Program-made: the position numbers and the translations under genes
Source of the DNA: DATKAB01 sp964542745
Lineage (GTDB): Bacteria; Eisenbacteria; RBG-16-71-46
Assembly (NCBI GenBank): GCA_964542745.1
Contig: CAZIVR010000005.1
Location: 1-64,000, forward strand
Length of the DNA stretch: 64,000 nucleotides
Direction of reading: 5' to 3'
The notes under the pieces: generated by a model
Database searches by the model: none
Told to the model about the DNA's origin: nothing
The model's input: only the letters and a program-made list of their open reading frames with translations
In this document: one piece after another, positions 19,622 to 28,060 of the stretch
Numbering within the stretch: position 1 is the stretch's first letter
How the letters are laid out: each line of letters opens with the position of its first letter

Positions 19622-20536
19622 ATGCGAACCGAGCGCGCCCGCGACGTCGGCCGGGTCCTGTGGGGCATCCTGCTGCTCAACCTCGCCGTGGCGGCCGCCA
19701 AGCTGGCGTACGGGATCCGCTCCGGGGCGATCGCGCTCACCGCCGACGGGCTCCACTCGGCGCTCGACGGCATGTCCAACGTGGTGGGCCTGGTGGGGCT
19801 CGCGGTGGCGCGCCGCCCGCCGGACGCCAACCATCCGTACGGCCACCGCAAGTACGAGACCTTCGCCGCCCTCGGCGTCGCGGCCCTGCTGTTCTTCGGT
19901 TGCCGCGAGATCCTCTCCTCCGCGCTCGAGCGGCTGCGCCACCCGCGGCTCCCCGAGGTGTCGGCCGCGGGCTTCGCGGTGATCCTCGCCACGCTCGCCG
20001 TGAACGTGTTCGTGGTGTGGATCGAGCGCCGCGAGGGGCGGCGGCTCCGGAGCGAGCTGCTCATGGCCGACGCCGCGCACACCGGCAGCGACGTGCTGGC
20101 GAGCGTGCTGGTGCTGGTGAGCTTCGCGCTCGCGCCGCTCCGCCAGCCGTGGGTGGACCTCGGCGCCGCGCTCGTGATCGTCGGGCTGATCGTGCGCGGC
20201 GGCTGGGACATCCTGCGGCGCACGCTCTCCACGCTCTCCGACGAGCGGCGCATCGACCCGAAACTGGTGCAGCAGGAGGCGCTCGAGGAACCCGGCGTGC
20301 GCGAGGCCCACAACGTCCGCTCGCGCGGCCCCGACGACGACATCCACCTCGACCTCCACATCCTCGTGGATCCCGAGATGGCGATCGCCGCCGCGCACGA
20401 GATCGGCCACCGGGTCGAGGACCGCCTCCGGCGGCGCTGGGACGGGCTCACCGACGTGGTGGTGCACGTCGAACCGGCGCTCGACAGCGAGCGCGGCACG
20501 CCGCGCGACGACGGGGCGCTGCGGGCCGAGGGCTGA
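19622..20536 (+). CDS. Cation diffusion facilitator (CDF) metal exporter
   Basis: The 304-residue protein has six membrane helices and a C-terminal cytoplasmic ferredoxin-like domain. The metal sites of CDF proteins are visible as ADGLHSALDGMSN in helix 2 (about 33-45) and ADAAHTGSDV in helix 5 (about 150-160), together with HPYGHRKYE in the loop. The C-terminal part (HLDLHILVDPEM, VVVHVEP) is the dimerisation domain. It is a proton-driven efflux carrier for Zn, Fe, Co or Mn in the inner membrane. The ATG at 19622 is preferred because the preceding in-frame residues are Arg/Pro-rich and a -10-like box lies just upstream. Confidence 0.92.
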   Translation: MRTERARDVGRVLWGILLLNLAVAAAKLAYGIRSGAIALTADGLHSALDGMSNVVGLVGLAVARRPPDANHPYGHRKYETFAALGVAALLFFGCREILSSALERLRHPRLPEVSAAGFAVILATLAVNVFVVWIERREGRRLRSELLMADAAHTGSDVLASVLVLVSFALAPLRQPWVDLGAALVIVGLIVRGGWDILRRTLSTLSDERRIDPKLVQQEALEEPGVREAHNVRSRGPDDDIHLDLHILVDPEMAIAAAHEIGHRVEDRLRRRWDGLTDVVVHVEPALDSERGTPRDDGALRAEG

Positions 20537-20547
20537 GGGGAGAACCC

Positions 20548-20568
20548 GCGGCGCCTGGGGCGCGCCGC
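20548..20568 (+). terminator. Possible bidirectional terminator hairpin
   Basis: GCGGCGC (20548-20554) pairs with GCGCCGC (20562-20568) across a seven-base loop, between the convergent CDF and hydrolase genes. No T-tract is present. Confidence 0.35.
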
Positions 20569-20589
20569 CGGGGCGTTCGACGCGGGAGC

Positions 20590-21258
20590 CTAGATCCAGC
20601 GCTCCTCGCGGATCGCCTCCTCGAGCGCCGCGGCCAGCTCCGAGAGCCGCCGGTCGAAGAAGTGCGTGCCGCCCGGCACGCGCACCAGCCGCTTGGGGTC
20701 GGCCCAGTTCGGGAACTCGCGTTCGAGCAGCGCCGCGGGGCAGATGTCGTCGGCGTCGCCCTGGATCACGAGCTTGGGCGTGGCGCAGTCGTGGAGGGCG
20801 GCGAAGCTCGAGGTGCGGACCGGGGGCGCCACCAGCACCAGCCGCTCCACGGCGGGCTCGCGGGCGGCGAGGCGCGCGGCGACCCACGATCCGAACGAGA
20901 AGCCCGCGAGCCACGGCTGCGCGCGCGGGTGCCGCTCGCGCAGCCACTCGAGCGCGACGCGCGCGTCGTCCAGCTCGCCCTCGCCGCGGTCGTGCGTTCC
21001 CGCACTCTTGCCGACGCCCCGGAAGTTGAAACGCAGCACGGCGGCGCCCAGGCCGTGCAGCACGCCGGCCACCCGGTGCACCACCTTGTTGTGGAGCGTG
21101 CCGCCGTAGAGGGGATGCGGATGGCACACGACCGCCACGATGCCGGGGCGATCCCCGTCCCGCTCCTGCAGCAGGGCTTCGAGGGCGCCCGCCGGGCCCT
21201 GCAGGGTCTGCGCGGCGAGCCGTGAAGCCGCTCCGGCCTCGTTCGGCGGGCCGGTCAT
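20590..21258 (-). CDS. Alpha/beta hydrolase of the short YtoX/AF_1763-like type
   Basis: The 222-residue cytoplasmic hydrolase has the oxyanion region VCHPHPLYGGTLHNKVVHRV and FNFRGVGKSAG, nucleophile elbow GFSFGSWVA (Ser about 121), acid QGDADDICP (about 168) and catalytic His GGTHFFDRR (about 198). The HPHPLYGG and RGVGxSxG motifs define a group of small esterase-like hydrolases with no fixed substrate. Its ATG overlaps the stop of the upstream 162-residue protein (ATGA), so both are made from one mRNA. Confidence 0.85.
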   Translation of the reverse strand: MTGPPNEAGAASRLAAQTLQGPAGALEALLQERDGDRPGIVAVVCHPHPLYGGTLHNKVVHRVAGVLHGLGAAVLRFNFRGVGKSAGTHDRGEGELDDARVALEWLRERHPRAQPWLAGFSFGSWVAARLAAREPAVERLVLVAPPVRTSSFAALHDCATPKLVIQGDADDICPAALLEREFPNWADPKRLVRVPGGTHFFDRRLSELAAALEEAIREERWI

Positions 21259-21743
21259 CCCCGGGGGTAGGGCTTGAAGCGCGCGCGCAGCTGGTCGGCG
21301 AGGTCGGAGTCGAGCGTGGCGAAGTTGAGCCCCACGCCGTCCCCGAGCGCGAGCAGGCAGCCCGCGTCGAGCAGCCACTCCTCGAGCCCGAGCGGCGTGC
21401 CCGAGGTGAAGTCGCCGAGGTCGCTGCTGAGCCTGCCGGGGAACGACTCGAACTCGTCGTTCCACTCCGCGAGAAGCAGCAGCTCGTCGTTGCCCGCGAA
21501 CAGCCCGAGCATGTTGAACTGGTCGAGCGCCCCGGGCTCGAGCAGCAGCACGCCGCGATGCTCGCGCACGCGAATGCCCTCGGCCCGCAGCCGCCGGCGA
21601 ACCGTGGGCACCTCGACCGGACGCTCCTGCGCTTCCATGACCGGGATCGCGGCCATCTCGAAGTGCGGAAGGAGGTCCACGCCCGCGTCCACCACGTCGG
21701 AGATGGTGGCGCGAAGGCACCCGGATTGAAGTCGCTCGCTCAT
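21255..21743 (-). CDS. Conserved-looking protein of unknown function
   Basis: The 162-residue soluble, acidic protein is without signal peptide or membrane segments. Its central part is hydrophobic and beta-rich (HRGVLLLEPGALDQFNMLG and ELLLLAEWNDEFESFPG), then a short helical C-terminus ends RARFKPYPRG. I do not recognise a family. It heads a two-gene unit with the hydrolase and sits behind a strong promoter (TTGCCC, 17, TATGAT). It could be a partner or regulator of the hydrolase; this is only inferred from the 4-base overlap. Confidence 0.7.
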   Translation of the reverse strand: MSERLQSGCLRATISDVVDAGVDLLPHFEMAAIPVMEAQERPVEVPTVRRRLRAEGIRVREHRGVLLLEPGALDQFNMLGLFAGNDELLLLAEWNDEFESFPGRLSSDLGDFTSGTPLGLEEWLLDAGCLLALGDGVGLNFATLDSDLADQLRARFKPYPRG

Positions 21744-21755
21744 GAGAGGGCGGGC

Positions 21756-21784
21756 ATCATAGGTCCGGGGTCCGCGGGGGGCAA
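21756..21784 (-). promoter_or_regulatory. Sigma70-type promoter of the hydrolase operon
   Basis: Minus strand TTGCCC (21784-21779), exactly 17 bases, TATGAT (21761-21756; five of six matches), then 12 bases to the ATG at 21743. One of the better promoter matches in the window. Confidence 0.55.
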
Positions 21785-21936
21785 CGCGATCCGGGCGTTC
21801 GGGCGAGAATTCCCCCGGGCGCCGCGCGGCGCGCGGCACGCGCGGAGCCCGGTCGCGTCCGGATGCGGCGGGCTCGGCGAAGCCGCCGGGGCGTCGTAGG
21901 ATGGAACCGTCGTCCCGATCCCGGACCGGAGGATGG

Positions 21937-22068
21937 ATGAGCCCGCTCGCCCCGATCGTGATGTTGGCCGCCCTCGCCGCCGCGGCGCCCGCGCGCATGC
22001 CGCACCCGGGGCCCGTGCTCGTGACCCCGGGACGCGGGACGGAGGGCGGATGGGAGCCGGCGCGATGA
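21937..22068 (+). CDS. Possible 43-residue signal-peptide-like small protein
   Basis: An ATG four bases after GGAGG (21928-21932) opens a 43-codon frame, MSPLAPIVMLAALAAAAPAR followed by a polar Gly/Pro tail ending GGWEPAR. The N-terminus resembles a short signal peptide or a single membrane helix. Its TGA (22066-22068) overlaps the acetyltransferase ATG as ATGA, so it could be translationally coupled to it. It may instead be only a leader. It is too small to judge by composition alone. Confidence 0.35.
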   Translation: MSPLAPIVMLAALAAAAPARMPHPGPVLVTPGRGTEGGWEPAR

Positions 22069-22580
22069 GCGGGCACGGGTCGGCGCGCGCCGCCGGCGCG
22101 CCCGGACCGGCGGAGGCCCGCGTGCGCCGGGCCCTCCCCTCCGAGCGCGGCCTGCTGGTCGCGCTGATGGCCGAGTTCTACGCGGAGTCGGGATTTCCCT
22201 TCGACGCGGAGCGCGCCGGCGCGGCCTTCGACCAGCTGCTCGCCGCCGCCGGACGCGGCAGCGCGTGGCTGCTCGAATCGGAGGGCGAGATCGCCGGCTA
22301 CTTCGTGCTCACGCTCTCCTTCAGCATGGAGTTCGGCGGGCCGAGCGCGTTCCTCGACGACCTGTTCGTGCGCGAGCGCTTCCGGGGCCGCGGCCTCGGC
22401 GCCCTCGCCCTCGCCCGGCTGCGCGAGGAGTGCGAGTCGCTCGGCGTGCGCGCGGTGCATCTCGAGGTGGCGCCCGGGAACGAGGCCGCGCTTCGCCTCT
22501 ACCGCCGGGCCGGTTTCACCGCGCGGGGACTGACCCTGCTCTCCCTGTCGCTCGCGCCGCCGCTCCACGAGGCGGAATAG
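22065..22580 (+). CDS. GNAT-family N-acetyltransferase
   Basis: The 171-residue protein has the GNAT acetyl-CoA loop in RERFRGRGLGALALARL (R-x-x-G-x-G/A) and the following C-terminal strand VHLEVAPGNEAALRLYRRAGF. Both are diagnostic of the fold. The acceptor could be a small molecule, an aminoglycoside-like compound or a protein N-terminus. ATG 22065 has GGGAG eight bases upstream. ATG 22050, five codons earlier, is an alternative with GGAGG four bases before it. It is preceded by a 43-codon frame overlapping it by 4 bases. Confidence 0.85.
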   Translation: MSGHGSARAAGAPGPAEARVRRALPSERGLLVALMAEFYAESGFPFDAERAGAAFDQLLAAAGRGSAWLLESEGEIAGYFVLTLSFSMEFGGPSAFLDDLFVRERFRGRGLGALALARLREECESLGVRAVHLEVAPGNEAALRLYRRAGFTARGLTLLSLSLAPPLHEAE

Positions 22581-22589
22581 CGCACGGCT

Positions 22590-24656
22590 TCACCGACCGG
22601 AGCCGGGCGGCGGGGAATCGCCGGGCCCGCTCCCGCCTCCGCGCGACGGCGGAACCGTCAGCACGGTGCAGCGCACCCGGTGCCTCAGCGCGGACACGGT
22701 GGCGCCGTAGATCAGGTCGCCGAGGAAGCCGTGGCCGTGGGACCCCGTGATCAGCAGGTCCGCCCCCAGCTCGTTCGTCATGCGCGCCAGCTCGCCGCGC
22801 GGGTCCCCGAAACCGAGCTGCACCCGCGCCGGGATCCCGGCCGCGCGCAGCGCCTCGGCGTGACGCTCGAGCAGCGCCTGGTCCTCGCGCTGCTCGAGGT
22901 CCGACGACTCGGCGCCGAGGAACCGGCTGGCCGCGCTCTCCGCCACGTGCAGGAGCACGACCTCGCCCCCCGCGGGCAGCGGGAGACCGCGCACGTGGTC
23001 GAGCACCGCGGCGTCCGAGGGGCCGAGGTCGAGCGCCACCGCCACCAGCTTCCAGCGCGCGTCGGCGGCCGGCAGCATGGGCTCGGGCGCCACCGCGGGC
23101 GCCGGCGGCGGCATCCCCGGGGGACGGCCCCCGCCCGCCGTCGCGGGCGCGCCGGCGTGGCCGCCCCTCAGCACGCCGGGGGCGAAGCGCGCGAGGAGCG
23201 GCATGAACAGGATCACCGCGAGCAGCAGCGCCACCGCGGCCACCGCCGGAAGGACCAGCCCGGGCAGCCACCACGAGCCCGGGGGGGCCGCCGCGATCCA
23301 CTCGCCGAGCGTGTCCACGACCAGCTTGGCGTTGAGCCCGATGATCGCCGCCGCCGCCACCACCGCCACGACGATCACCCAGACCGGATTGGCGAACGGG
23401 CCCATCTTGGCCCGGTCGCTCGTGAAGGTGATGAGCGGCACCACCGCGAACGAGAGCTGCAGGCTCAGCACCACCTGCGAGAGCACCAGCAGGTCGTCCA
23501 CGCCGCGCTCGCCGGACCACACGATCACCAGCGCCGCCGGGATGATCGCGAGCCCGCGGCTGATGAGCCGGCGCAGCCAGGGCTGGATGCGGATGCGCAG
23601 GAACCCCTCCATCACGATCTGGCCGGCGAGCGTGCCGGTGATGGTGCTGGCCTGGCCCGAGGCGAGCAGCGCCACGGCGAACAGCGTGGAGGCGGCCGCC
23701 GTGCCGAGCAGCGGCGCCAGCAGCCGGTGCGCCTCGTGGAGGCTCGACACGCCCTCGTGGCCCGTGGTGTGGAACACCGTGCCCGCCAGCACCAGGATCG
23801 CGCCGTTCACGAACAGCGCCGCGTTGAGCGCCACCACCGAGTCCACCAGGTTGTGGCGGCACGCCTGCCGCTTGGCCTCGATCGAGGCCGCCACCGCGCG
23901 GCTCTGCACCAGCGAGCTGTGCAGGTAGAGGTTGTGGGGCATCACCGTGGCGCCGAGGATGCCCATCGCGATGTAGAGCGACTCGCCGGTGAGCCCGAGC
24001 ACGGTGCGCCCTCCCTCGGGGTCGCGGCCGAACAGGCTCGGGACGCCGGCCGCGTCGCGCGGGATCACGTGGGTGAGGATCGCCAGGACGTCGGGCCGCG
24101 AGAGGAACATCTCCACGGCGAAGCAGCCGCCGATGGTCGCCACCAGCGTGATGATGATCGCCTCGAGACGGCGCATGCCGAGCCGCCCGAGCGCGAGCAG
24201 CAGCAGCACGTCGGCCCCGGTGATGAGCACCCCCCACAGCAGCGGAACGCCGAACAGCAGCTGGAGCCCGATGGCCGCGCCCAGCACCTCGGCCAGGTCG
24301 CAGGCGATGATCGCGATCTCGCACAGGATCCACAGGGGAATGGTGAGGAACGACGGGTAGTAGTCGCGGCACGCCTGCGCGAGATCCTTGCCGGTCACCA
24401 CCCCGAGCCGCGCCGACAGGGTCTGGAGCAGCACGGCGATCAGGTTGCTCATCACCAGCACCCAGACCAGCTGGTAGCCGAACTTGGCGCCGCCCGCGAG
24501 ATCGGTGGCCCAGTTGCCCGGGTCCATGTAGCCGACGCTCACGAGGTAGGCGGGCCCCGCGAACGCCAGCATGCGGCGCAGCCAGTTCCCCGTCTGCGGG
24601 ATCTCGACGGTGCGGTGGACCTCGGCCAGCGAGCGGGTTTCGTGCTCGTGCTTCAC
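22590..24656 (-). CDS. mntH: NRAMP Mn/Fe transporter fused to a universal stress protein domain
   Basis: The protein has 688 residues. The first ~455 form an NRAMP transporter of about 11 helices with both metal-binding motifs: DPGN (45-48, helix 1) and GATVMPHN (about 233-240, helix 6). A Gly/Pro linker (about 490-540) joins a UspA domain (about 541-675) with LVAVALDLGPSD at its first strand and GSHGHGFLGDLIYGAT, close to the ATP-binding pattern G-2x-G-9x-G-S/T but with Ala at the last site. It imports Mn2+ or Fe2+ with protons. The GTG start overlaps the stop of the DtxR-type regulator (GTGA), so import and its regulator are co-expressed. Confidence 0.9.
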   Translation of the reverse strand: MKHEHETRSLAEVHRTVEIPQTGNWLRRMLAFAGPAYLVSVGYMDPGNWATDLAGGAKFGYQLVWVLVMSNLIAVLLQTLSARLGVVTGKDLAQACRDYYPSFLTIPLWILCEIAIIACDLAEVLGAAIGLQLLFGVPLLWGVLITGADVLLLLALGRLGMRRLEAIIITLVATIGGCFAVEMFLSRPDVLAILTHVIPRDAAGVPSLFGRDPEGGRTVLGLTGESLYIAMGILGATVMPHNLYLHSSLVQSRAVAASIEAKRQACRHNLVDSVVALNAALFVNGAILVLAGTVFHTTGHEGVSSLHEAHRLLAPLLGTAAASTLFAVALLASGQASTITGTLAGQIVMEGFLRIRIQPWLRRLISRGLAIIPAALVIVWSGERGVDDLLVLSQVVLSLQLSFAVVPLITFTSDRAKMGPFANPVWVIVVAVVAAAAIIGLNAKLVVDTLGEWIAAAPPGSWWLPGLVLPAVAAVALLLAVILFMPLLARFAPGVLRGGHAGAPATAGGGRPPGMPPPAPAVAPEPMLPAADARWKLVAVALDLGPSDAAVLDHVRGLPLPAGGEVVLLHVAESAASRFLGAESSDLEQREDQALLERHAEALRAAGIPARVQLGFGDPRGELARMTNELGADLLITGSHGHGFLGDLIYGATVSALRHRVRCTVLTVPPSRGGGSGPGDSPPPGSGR

Positions 24657-25330
24657 GACGGCCTCCGCCGGGCGCGCGCCTCGACCATCACGCCCTCGAG
24701 ACCCTCGCTGCCCGAGGACATGCGGCGGCCCCCGACCTCGAACTCGAACACGTCCTCGATCCCGCGCACCGCGCGCATCTCGACCACCGCGCCCGGCACC
24801 AGGCCCGCCCGCTTCCAGTGCGCCATGCGCGCGCGGTCGCCGTCGCGGATCTCGCGCACCGTGGCGCGCGCCCCCGCCGCGAGCGAGGTGAGCGGCGCGA
24901 GCGCGCGGCGGCGCATGTGGCCCGAGCGGTCGGGAATCACGTGCCCGTGCGGGTCCTCGGACGGGTGGCCGCACAGCCGGTCGAGGGCCTCGAGCACGCG
25001 GTCGCTGACGTGATGTTCGAGCACCTCGGCGTCCTCGTGCACCTCCGACCAGTCGAGCCCGAGCACGTTCGTGAGGAAGGTCTCGAGGATGCGGTGGCGC
25101 CGCACCAGGTCGAGCGCCAGCCGGCGCCCGGCGGCGGAGAGCCGCGCGCCGGTCCCGGGCGCGAGCACGACGAGCCCGTCGCGCGAGAGGCGCCGCAGCA
25201 TGTTGGTGGCCGACGGCATCGAGACCGCGAGGCGCGCCGCCAGCTGCGAGGTGGACACCACGCCGGTCTCGCCGCCCAGCGCGAACAGCGCCTTCACGTA
25301 GTCCTGCCGGGCGCGCGTCGGGGCCTTCAT
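24653..25330 (-). CDS. DtxR/MntR-family metal-dependent repressor
   Basis: The 225-residue regulator has three expected parts. A winged helix-turn-helix (about 5-62) contains QDYVKALFALGG, TSQLAARLAVSMPSATNML and GLVVLAPGTGARLSAAG. A metal-binding dimerisation domain (about 65-130) contains RRHRILETFL and EDAEVLEHHVSDRVLEAL, whose Glu/His residues match DtxR ligands. A C-terminal SH3/FeoA-like domain (about 150-215) follows. It should repress metal-import genes when Mn2+ or Fe2+ is bound. It lies between the porin and the NRAMP importer, 19 bases after the porin stop, and probably controls its own operon through the palindrome at 27925-27962. Confidence 0.9.
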   Translation of the reverse strand: MKAPTRARQDYVKALFALGGETGVVSTSQLAARLAVSMPSATNMLRRLSRDGLVVLAPGTGARLSAAGRRLALDLVRRHRILETFLTNVLGLDWSEVHEDAEVLEHHVSDRVLEALDRLCGHPSEDPHGHVIPDRSGHMRRRALAPLTSLAAGARATVREIRDGDRARMAHWKRAGLVPGAVVEMRAVRGIEDVFEFEVGGRRMSSGSEGLEGVMVEARARRRPS

Positions 25331-25349
25331 GCGGAGGCGGGCTCCTCTC

Positions 25350-26558
25350 CTAGAAGTAGGTGGCGAGGCCGAAGGTCCACGCCGCCTCCGGTCCGAGGTT
25401 GTTGAAGCGGTCCCGCGACTCGCCGCGCGTGAAGGCGATCCGGAGCACGGTCTCTGGCACCGGCCGGAAACCGAGGCCCGCGGTCAGCGAGCGGCGCGAG
25501 TCTCCGGGAAGGTCGCGGTCGAAGTCCACCGCCTCGGCGCGCACCGCCACCGTGAAGTGCGAGCCCGGCATGGCGCGCACGCGCCCGTGGCCGAACGCAC
25601 GCGCGGCCTCGACGTAGGCTCCCGACTGCCGCCCGGCGAACAGGCCCGGCAGGGACTCGGGGAGATCCGCGCTCACCAGCGCGGCCTCGGCGAGCACGCG
25701 CACCCCCGCGAGCGACGCCTCGAGATCGGCGACGCCGACGCGCAGGTCGCGGCGCTCGTCCACGTCGAGCCCCTCGAGCCGGTACACGTTGTAGGCGCCG
25801 CGGTAGCCGGAGATCCCGGCCGCGAGCCGCCCGCCCCGGCCGCCCTCCGCCTCGCGGCTCCACTCGAGGCGGCCCACCCACGCGGGCGAGGCGTTCGCGT
25901 CCTCGGGGTTCGACTTGCCGGGGGGCAGCCGCAGGCCGTCGCCGCTCGCCTCGAGGATGCGCGCGTCGTAGCCGGTGACGCCGTATCCCTCGTAGGTCAG
26001 CCGGGAGCCGGCCTCTCCGAACGCGCCGAACAGGCCGAGCCCCGGCTGCGAGAGCGCGGAGCCCAGCAGCTCGGTGGCCACGAGCGGGCGCCCGGGCAGG
26101 GACTGGCGCGGCGCGTCGTGCGCCAGGTTGAAGCGCCCGAGCGGGAGCAGCAGCATGCCGCCGCGCAGGTTCGCGGCGCGGTGGAAGCGCACGTCCACCT
26201 GCGCCAGCTCGAGGACGATCTCCTCCCCTCCCTCCTCGAACTCGATCTCGGTCCACACCTCGACCCGCTCGCGCAGCACGGTGGAGGTGAGCAGGTTGAG
26301 CCGGGTGACCTCGAAGCCCAGTTCCTCGGTGGCGCCGCCGGCGCGCTCCCAGATTCCCGCGGCCTCGACGTAGCCGCCCACGCGCACGCGCCCGAACACG
26401 CCCTCGACGTAGGGCTTGTCGTCGTAGCCGCCGGGCAGGAACGGGGACCGGACCGCCGGCGCGGCGCTCGAGTCGAGGCCCGCCGCTCCCGCGGGGGCCG
26501 CCGCGCACGCGGCGAGCGCCGCGAGGAGCGCCGGTGCGGCCCAGCGGCGGGCGCTCAT
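25350..26558 (-). CDS. Outer-membrane porin-like protein of the metal operon
   Basis: The 402-residue protein has a signal peptide (MSARRWAAPALLAALAACAA... GAA) and a mature part of alternating amphipathic strands, such as VRVGGYVEAAGIWER, VEVWTEIEFEE and a final strand ending in Phe (AAWTFGLATYF). A terminal Phe is the usual BamA-recognised outer-membrane barrel signal. The overall look is of a phosphate-selective or carboxylate-type porin. Its ATG overlaps the stop of the di-heme protein (ATGA). It would pass metal or a metal chelate across the outer membrane; that role is inferred from its neighbours. Confidence 0.75.
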   Translation of the reverse strand: MSARRWAAPALLAALAACAAAPAGAAGLDSSAAPAVRSPFLPGGYDDKPYVEGVFGRVRVGGYVEAAGIWERAGGATEELGFEVTRLNLLTSTVLRERVEVWTEIEFEEGGEEIVLELAQVDVRFHRAANLRGGMLLLPLGRFNLAHDAPRQSLPGRPLVATELLGSALSQPGLGLFGAFGEAGSRLTYEGYGVTGYDARILEASGDGLRLPPGKSNPEDANASPAWVGRLEWSREAEGGRGGRLAAGISGYRGAYNVYRLEGLDVDERRDLRVGVADLEASLAGVRVLAEAALVSADLPESLPGLFAGRQSGAYVEAARAFGHGRVRAMPGSHFTVAVRAEAVDFDRDLPGDSRRSLTAGLGFRPVPETVLRIAFTRGESRDRFNNLGPEAAWTFGLATYF

Positions 26559-27832
26559 CGCGACTCCACGAAGTCGAGGAGCGCGGCGCGGTCCCCGGCG
26601 GGCAGCGTCGAGAAGGCGTCGCGCGCGGCCTGCGCCTCGCCGCCGTGGAGCAGGATCGCCTCCTCGACCGAGCGCGCGCGGCCGTCGTGCAGCAGGAACG
26701 CCTGCCCGTTGAGGAAGTCGCGCATCACGCGCAGGCCCCACAGGGGCGTGGTGCGCCACTCGCGTCCGTCGGCGTATCCGTCGGGCCGGCGGTCGGCGAG
26801 GCCGTCCCCCATGTCGTGGAGCAGCAAGTCCGAGAACAGCGGCACCTCGCGATTCGCGAGCGCCGCGACGCGGTTCGGCCCGGTGCGCAGCACCGGCGTG
26901 TGGCATCCCGCGCAGCCCACGGTGCCGAACAGCTGCCGGCCGCGTTCCCGGCGCGCGGTCATCGGACCCGGCGCGGGAGGCGCGAGCAGGCGCAGGTACG
27001 CGACCACCGCGCGCACCGCGCTCGCACCGAGCTCGGGGTCGGGCACGCGGTCGGCGCCCTCGTGCGCGGACGAAGCTTGCGGGTTGACGATCTCGTCGGG
27101 GCGGAAGTCGGTGGTCACGCCCATGTCCTGGTGGTAAGCGTCCACGGTCTGCTGGAGCAGCGAGGACACCTGCGCCTTGCGGCCGAAGCGGCCGAGCTGG
27201 AGCCCGGGCCCGCCGCCCGGCTCGTGGGCGGGGACGAAATCCGCCGCGGGGACCAGGCTCGCGCGCCCCGAGATGCCGTCGTTGTCGGCGTCGCCCGGAT
27301 CGGCGCGCGCGAGAATGCTGTCCGCGGGGATCGCCTCGAGGAGCCCGACGCCGAACACCGGGGGCGGCAGGCGTCGCGAAACGTCCACGCCGGGAGGCAG
27401 CCGCTCGGCGATCGCCCCGGGGATCGCACGGTCCTGCACCTGCGGGCCGCCCTGCTCGAGCAGCGGGTCCGCGCCGAGGCTGAAGCGGGTGAGCACGTTC
27501 TCCGGGCGGCCGCGCCCGTCCCCGCTGTGGCACGAGGCGCACGACACGTTGTTGAAGATCGGTCCCAGGCCCTCGGCGATCGCGAACGCCTTCCCGAACT
27601 GGGCGTCGCCCTCCGCGAAGGCGGCGTTCTCGGCCGGGGTCAGGCCCTCGAGCGGGGAGTCGAAGAGGTCGCCGGGCTCCGGGGCGGTGGTCATGAGCGT
27701 GCCGCAGCCGAACCCGGCGAGCGCCGCGCCCACCAGCAGCGCGGGCAGGACGCGCAGCGGCCGCGGCGGTCCCGCGGGACGCGGCGCGGGGTCCGGCGCG
27801 GAGGGACGGCGCGGGTCGGCGGGTCGCTTCAT
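26555..27832 (-). CDS. Di-heme oxidoreductase (DHOR, thiol oxidoreductase-like cytochrome c)
   Basis: The 425-residue exported protein has an N-terminal hydrophobic segment (VLPALLVGAALAGFGCG) that may act as a lipoprotein-type signal. Two c-type heme sites follow, CASCH (about 98-102) and CAGCH (about 302-306). Other DHOR-family landmarks are FNNVSCASCHSGDGRGRPE, ADNDGISGR and TTPLWGLR near the C-terminus. Relatives occur beside imelysin-type iron-uptake genes and resemble di-heme peroxidases. A periplasmic redox step on iron is a reasonable guess. It is the first gene of the porin-DtxR-NRAMP unit, reading from a promoter with a palindromic operator. Confidence 0.85.
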   Translation of the reverse strand: MKRPADPRRPSAPDPAPRPAGPPRPLRVLPALLVGAALAGFGCGTLMTTAPEPGDLFDSPLEGLTPAENAAFAEGDAQFGKAFAIAEGLGPIFNNVSCASCHSGDGRGRPENVLTRFSLGADPLLEQGGPQVQDRAIPGAIAERLPPGVDVSRRLPPPVFGVGLLEAIPADSILARADPGDADNDGISGRASLVPAADFVPAHEPGGGPGLQLGRFGRKAQVSSLLQQTVDAYHQDMGVTTDFRPDEIVNPQASSAHEGADRVPDPELGASAVRAVVAYLRLLAPPAPGPMTARRERGRQLFGTVGCAGCHTPVLRTGPNRVAALANREVPLFSDLLLHDMGDGLADRRPDGYADGREWRTTPLWGLRVMRDFLNGQAFLLHDGRARSVEEAILLHGGEAQAARDAFSTLPAGDRAALLDFVESR

Positions 27833-27924
27833 GGCTGCGCGGCTCCAGGTTCGGGGGCCTCGGCCCCGGGGGGGGCCGGTCGCGCCGGCCTCCCGATCCG
27901 GGGCCGGCGCCGCTTCGTGCGTGT

Positions 27925-27962
27925 ATTAGCTACGGCAAATGATCGGCTTTGTCAAAGCTAAT
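27925..27962 (-). promoter_or_regulatory. Palindromic operator overlapping the metal-operon promoter
   Basis: The ends ATTAGCT (27925-27931) and AGCTAAT (27956-27962) are perfect inverted copies. Inner CAAA (27936-27939) and TTTG (27948-27951) continue the symmetry, about 14 of 19 positions pairing if G-T is allowed. On the minus strand the same bases give a perfect -35, TTGACA (27955-27950), and 17 bases later TAGCTAAT (27932-27925) as the -10 region. A repressor bound here would block RNA polymerase. The DtxR-type protein of the operon is the obvious candidate. Confidence 0.55.
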
Positions 27963-28060
27963 TTGCGCCCCCCGCCCCCCCCCGCGCCCGCGCCGGCCGC
28001 CCCGGTTTCGCCGCGGGCGCCCGGGCCGGCGCCGCGATTCCGCCGCGACCGCGGCGCCGG

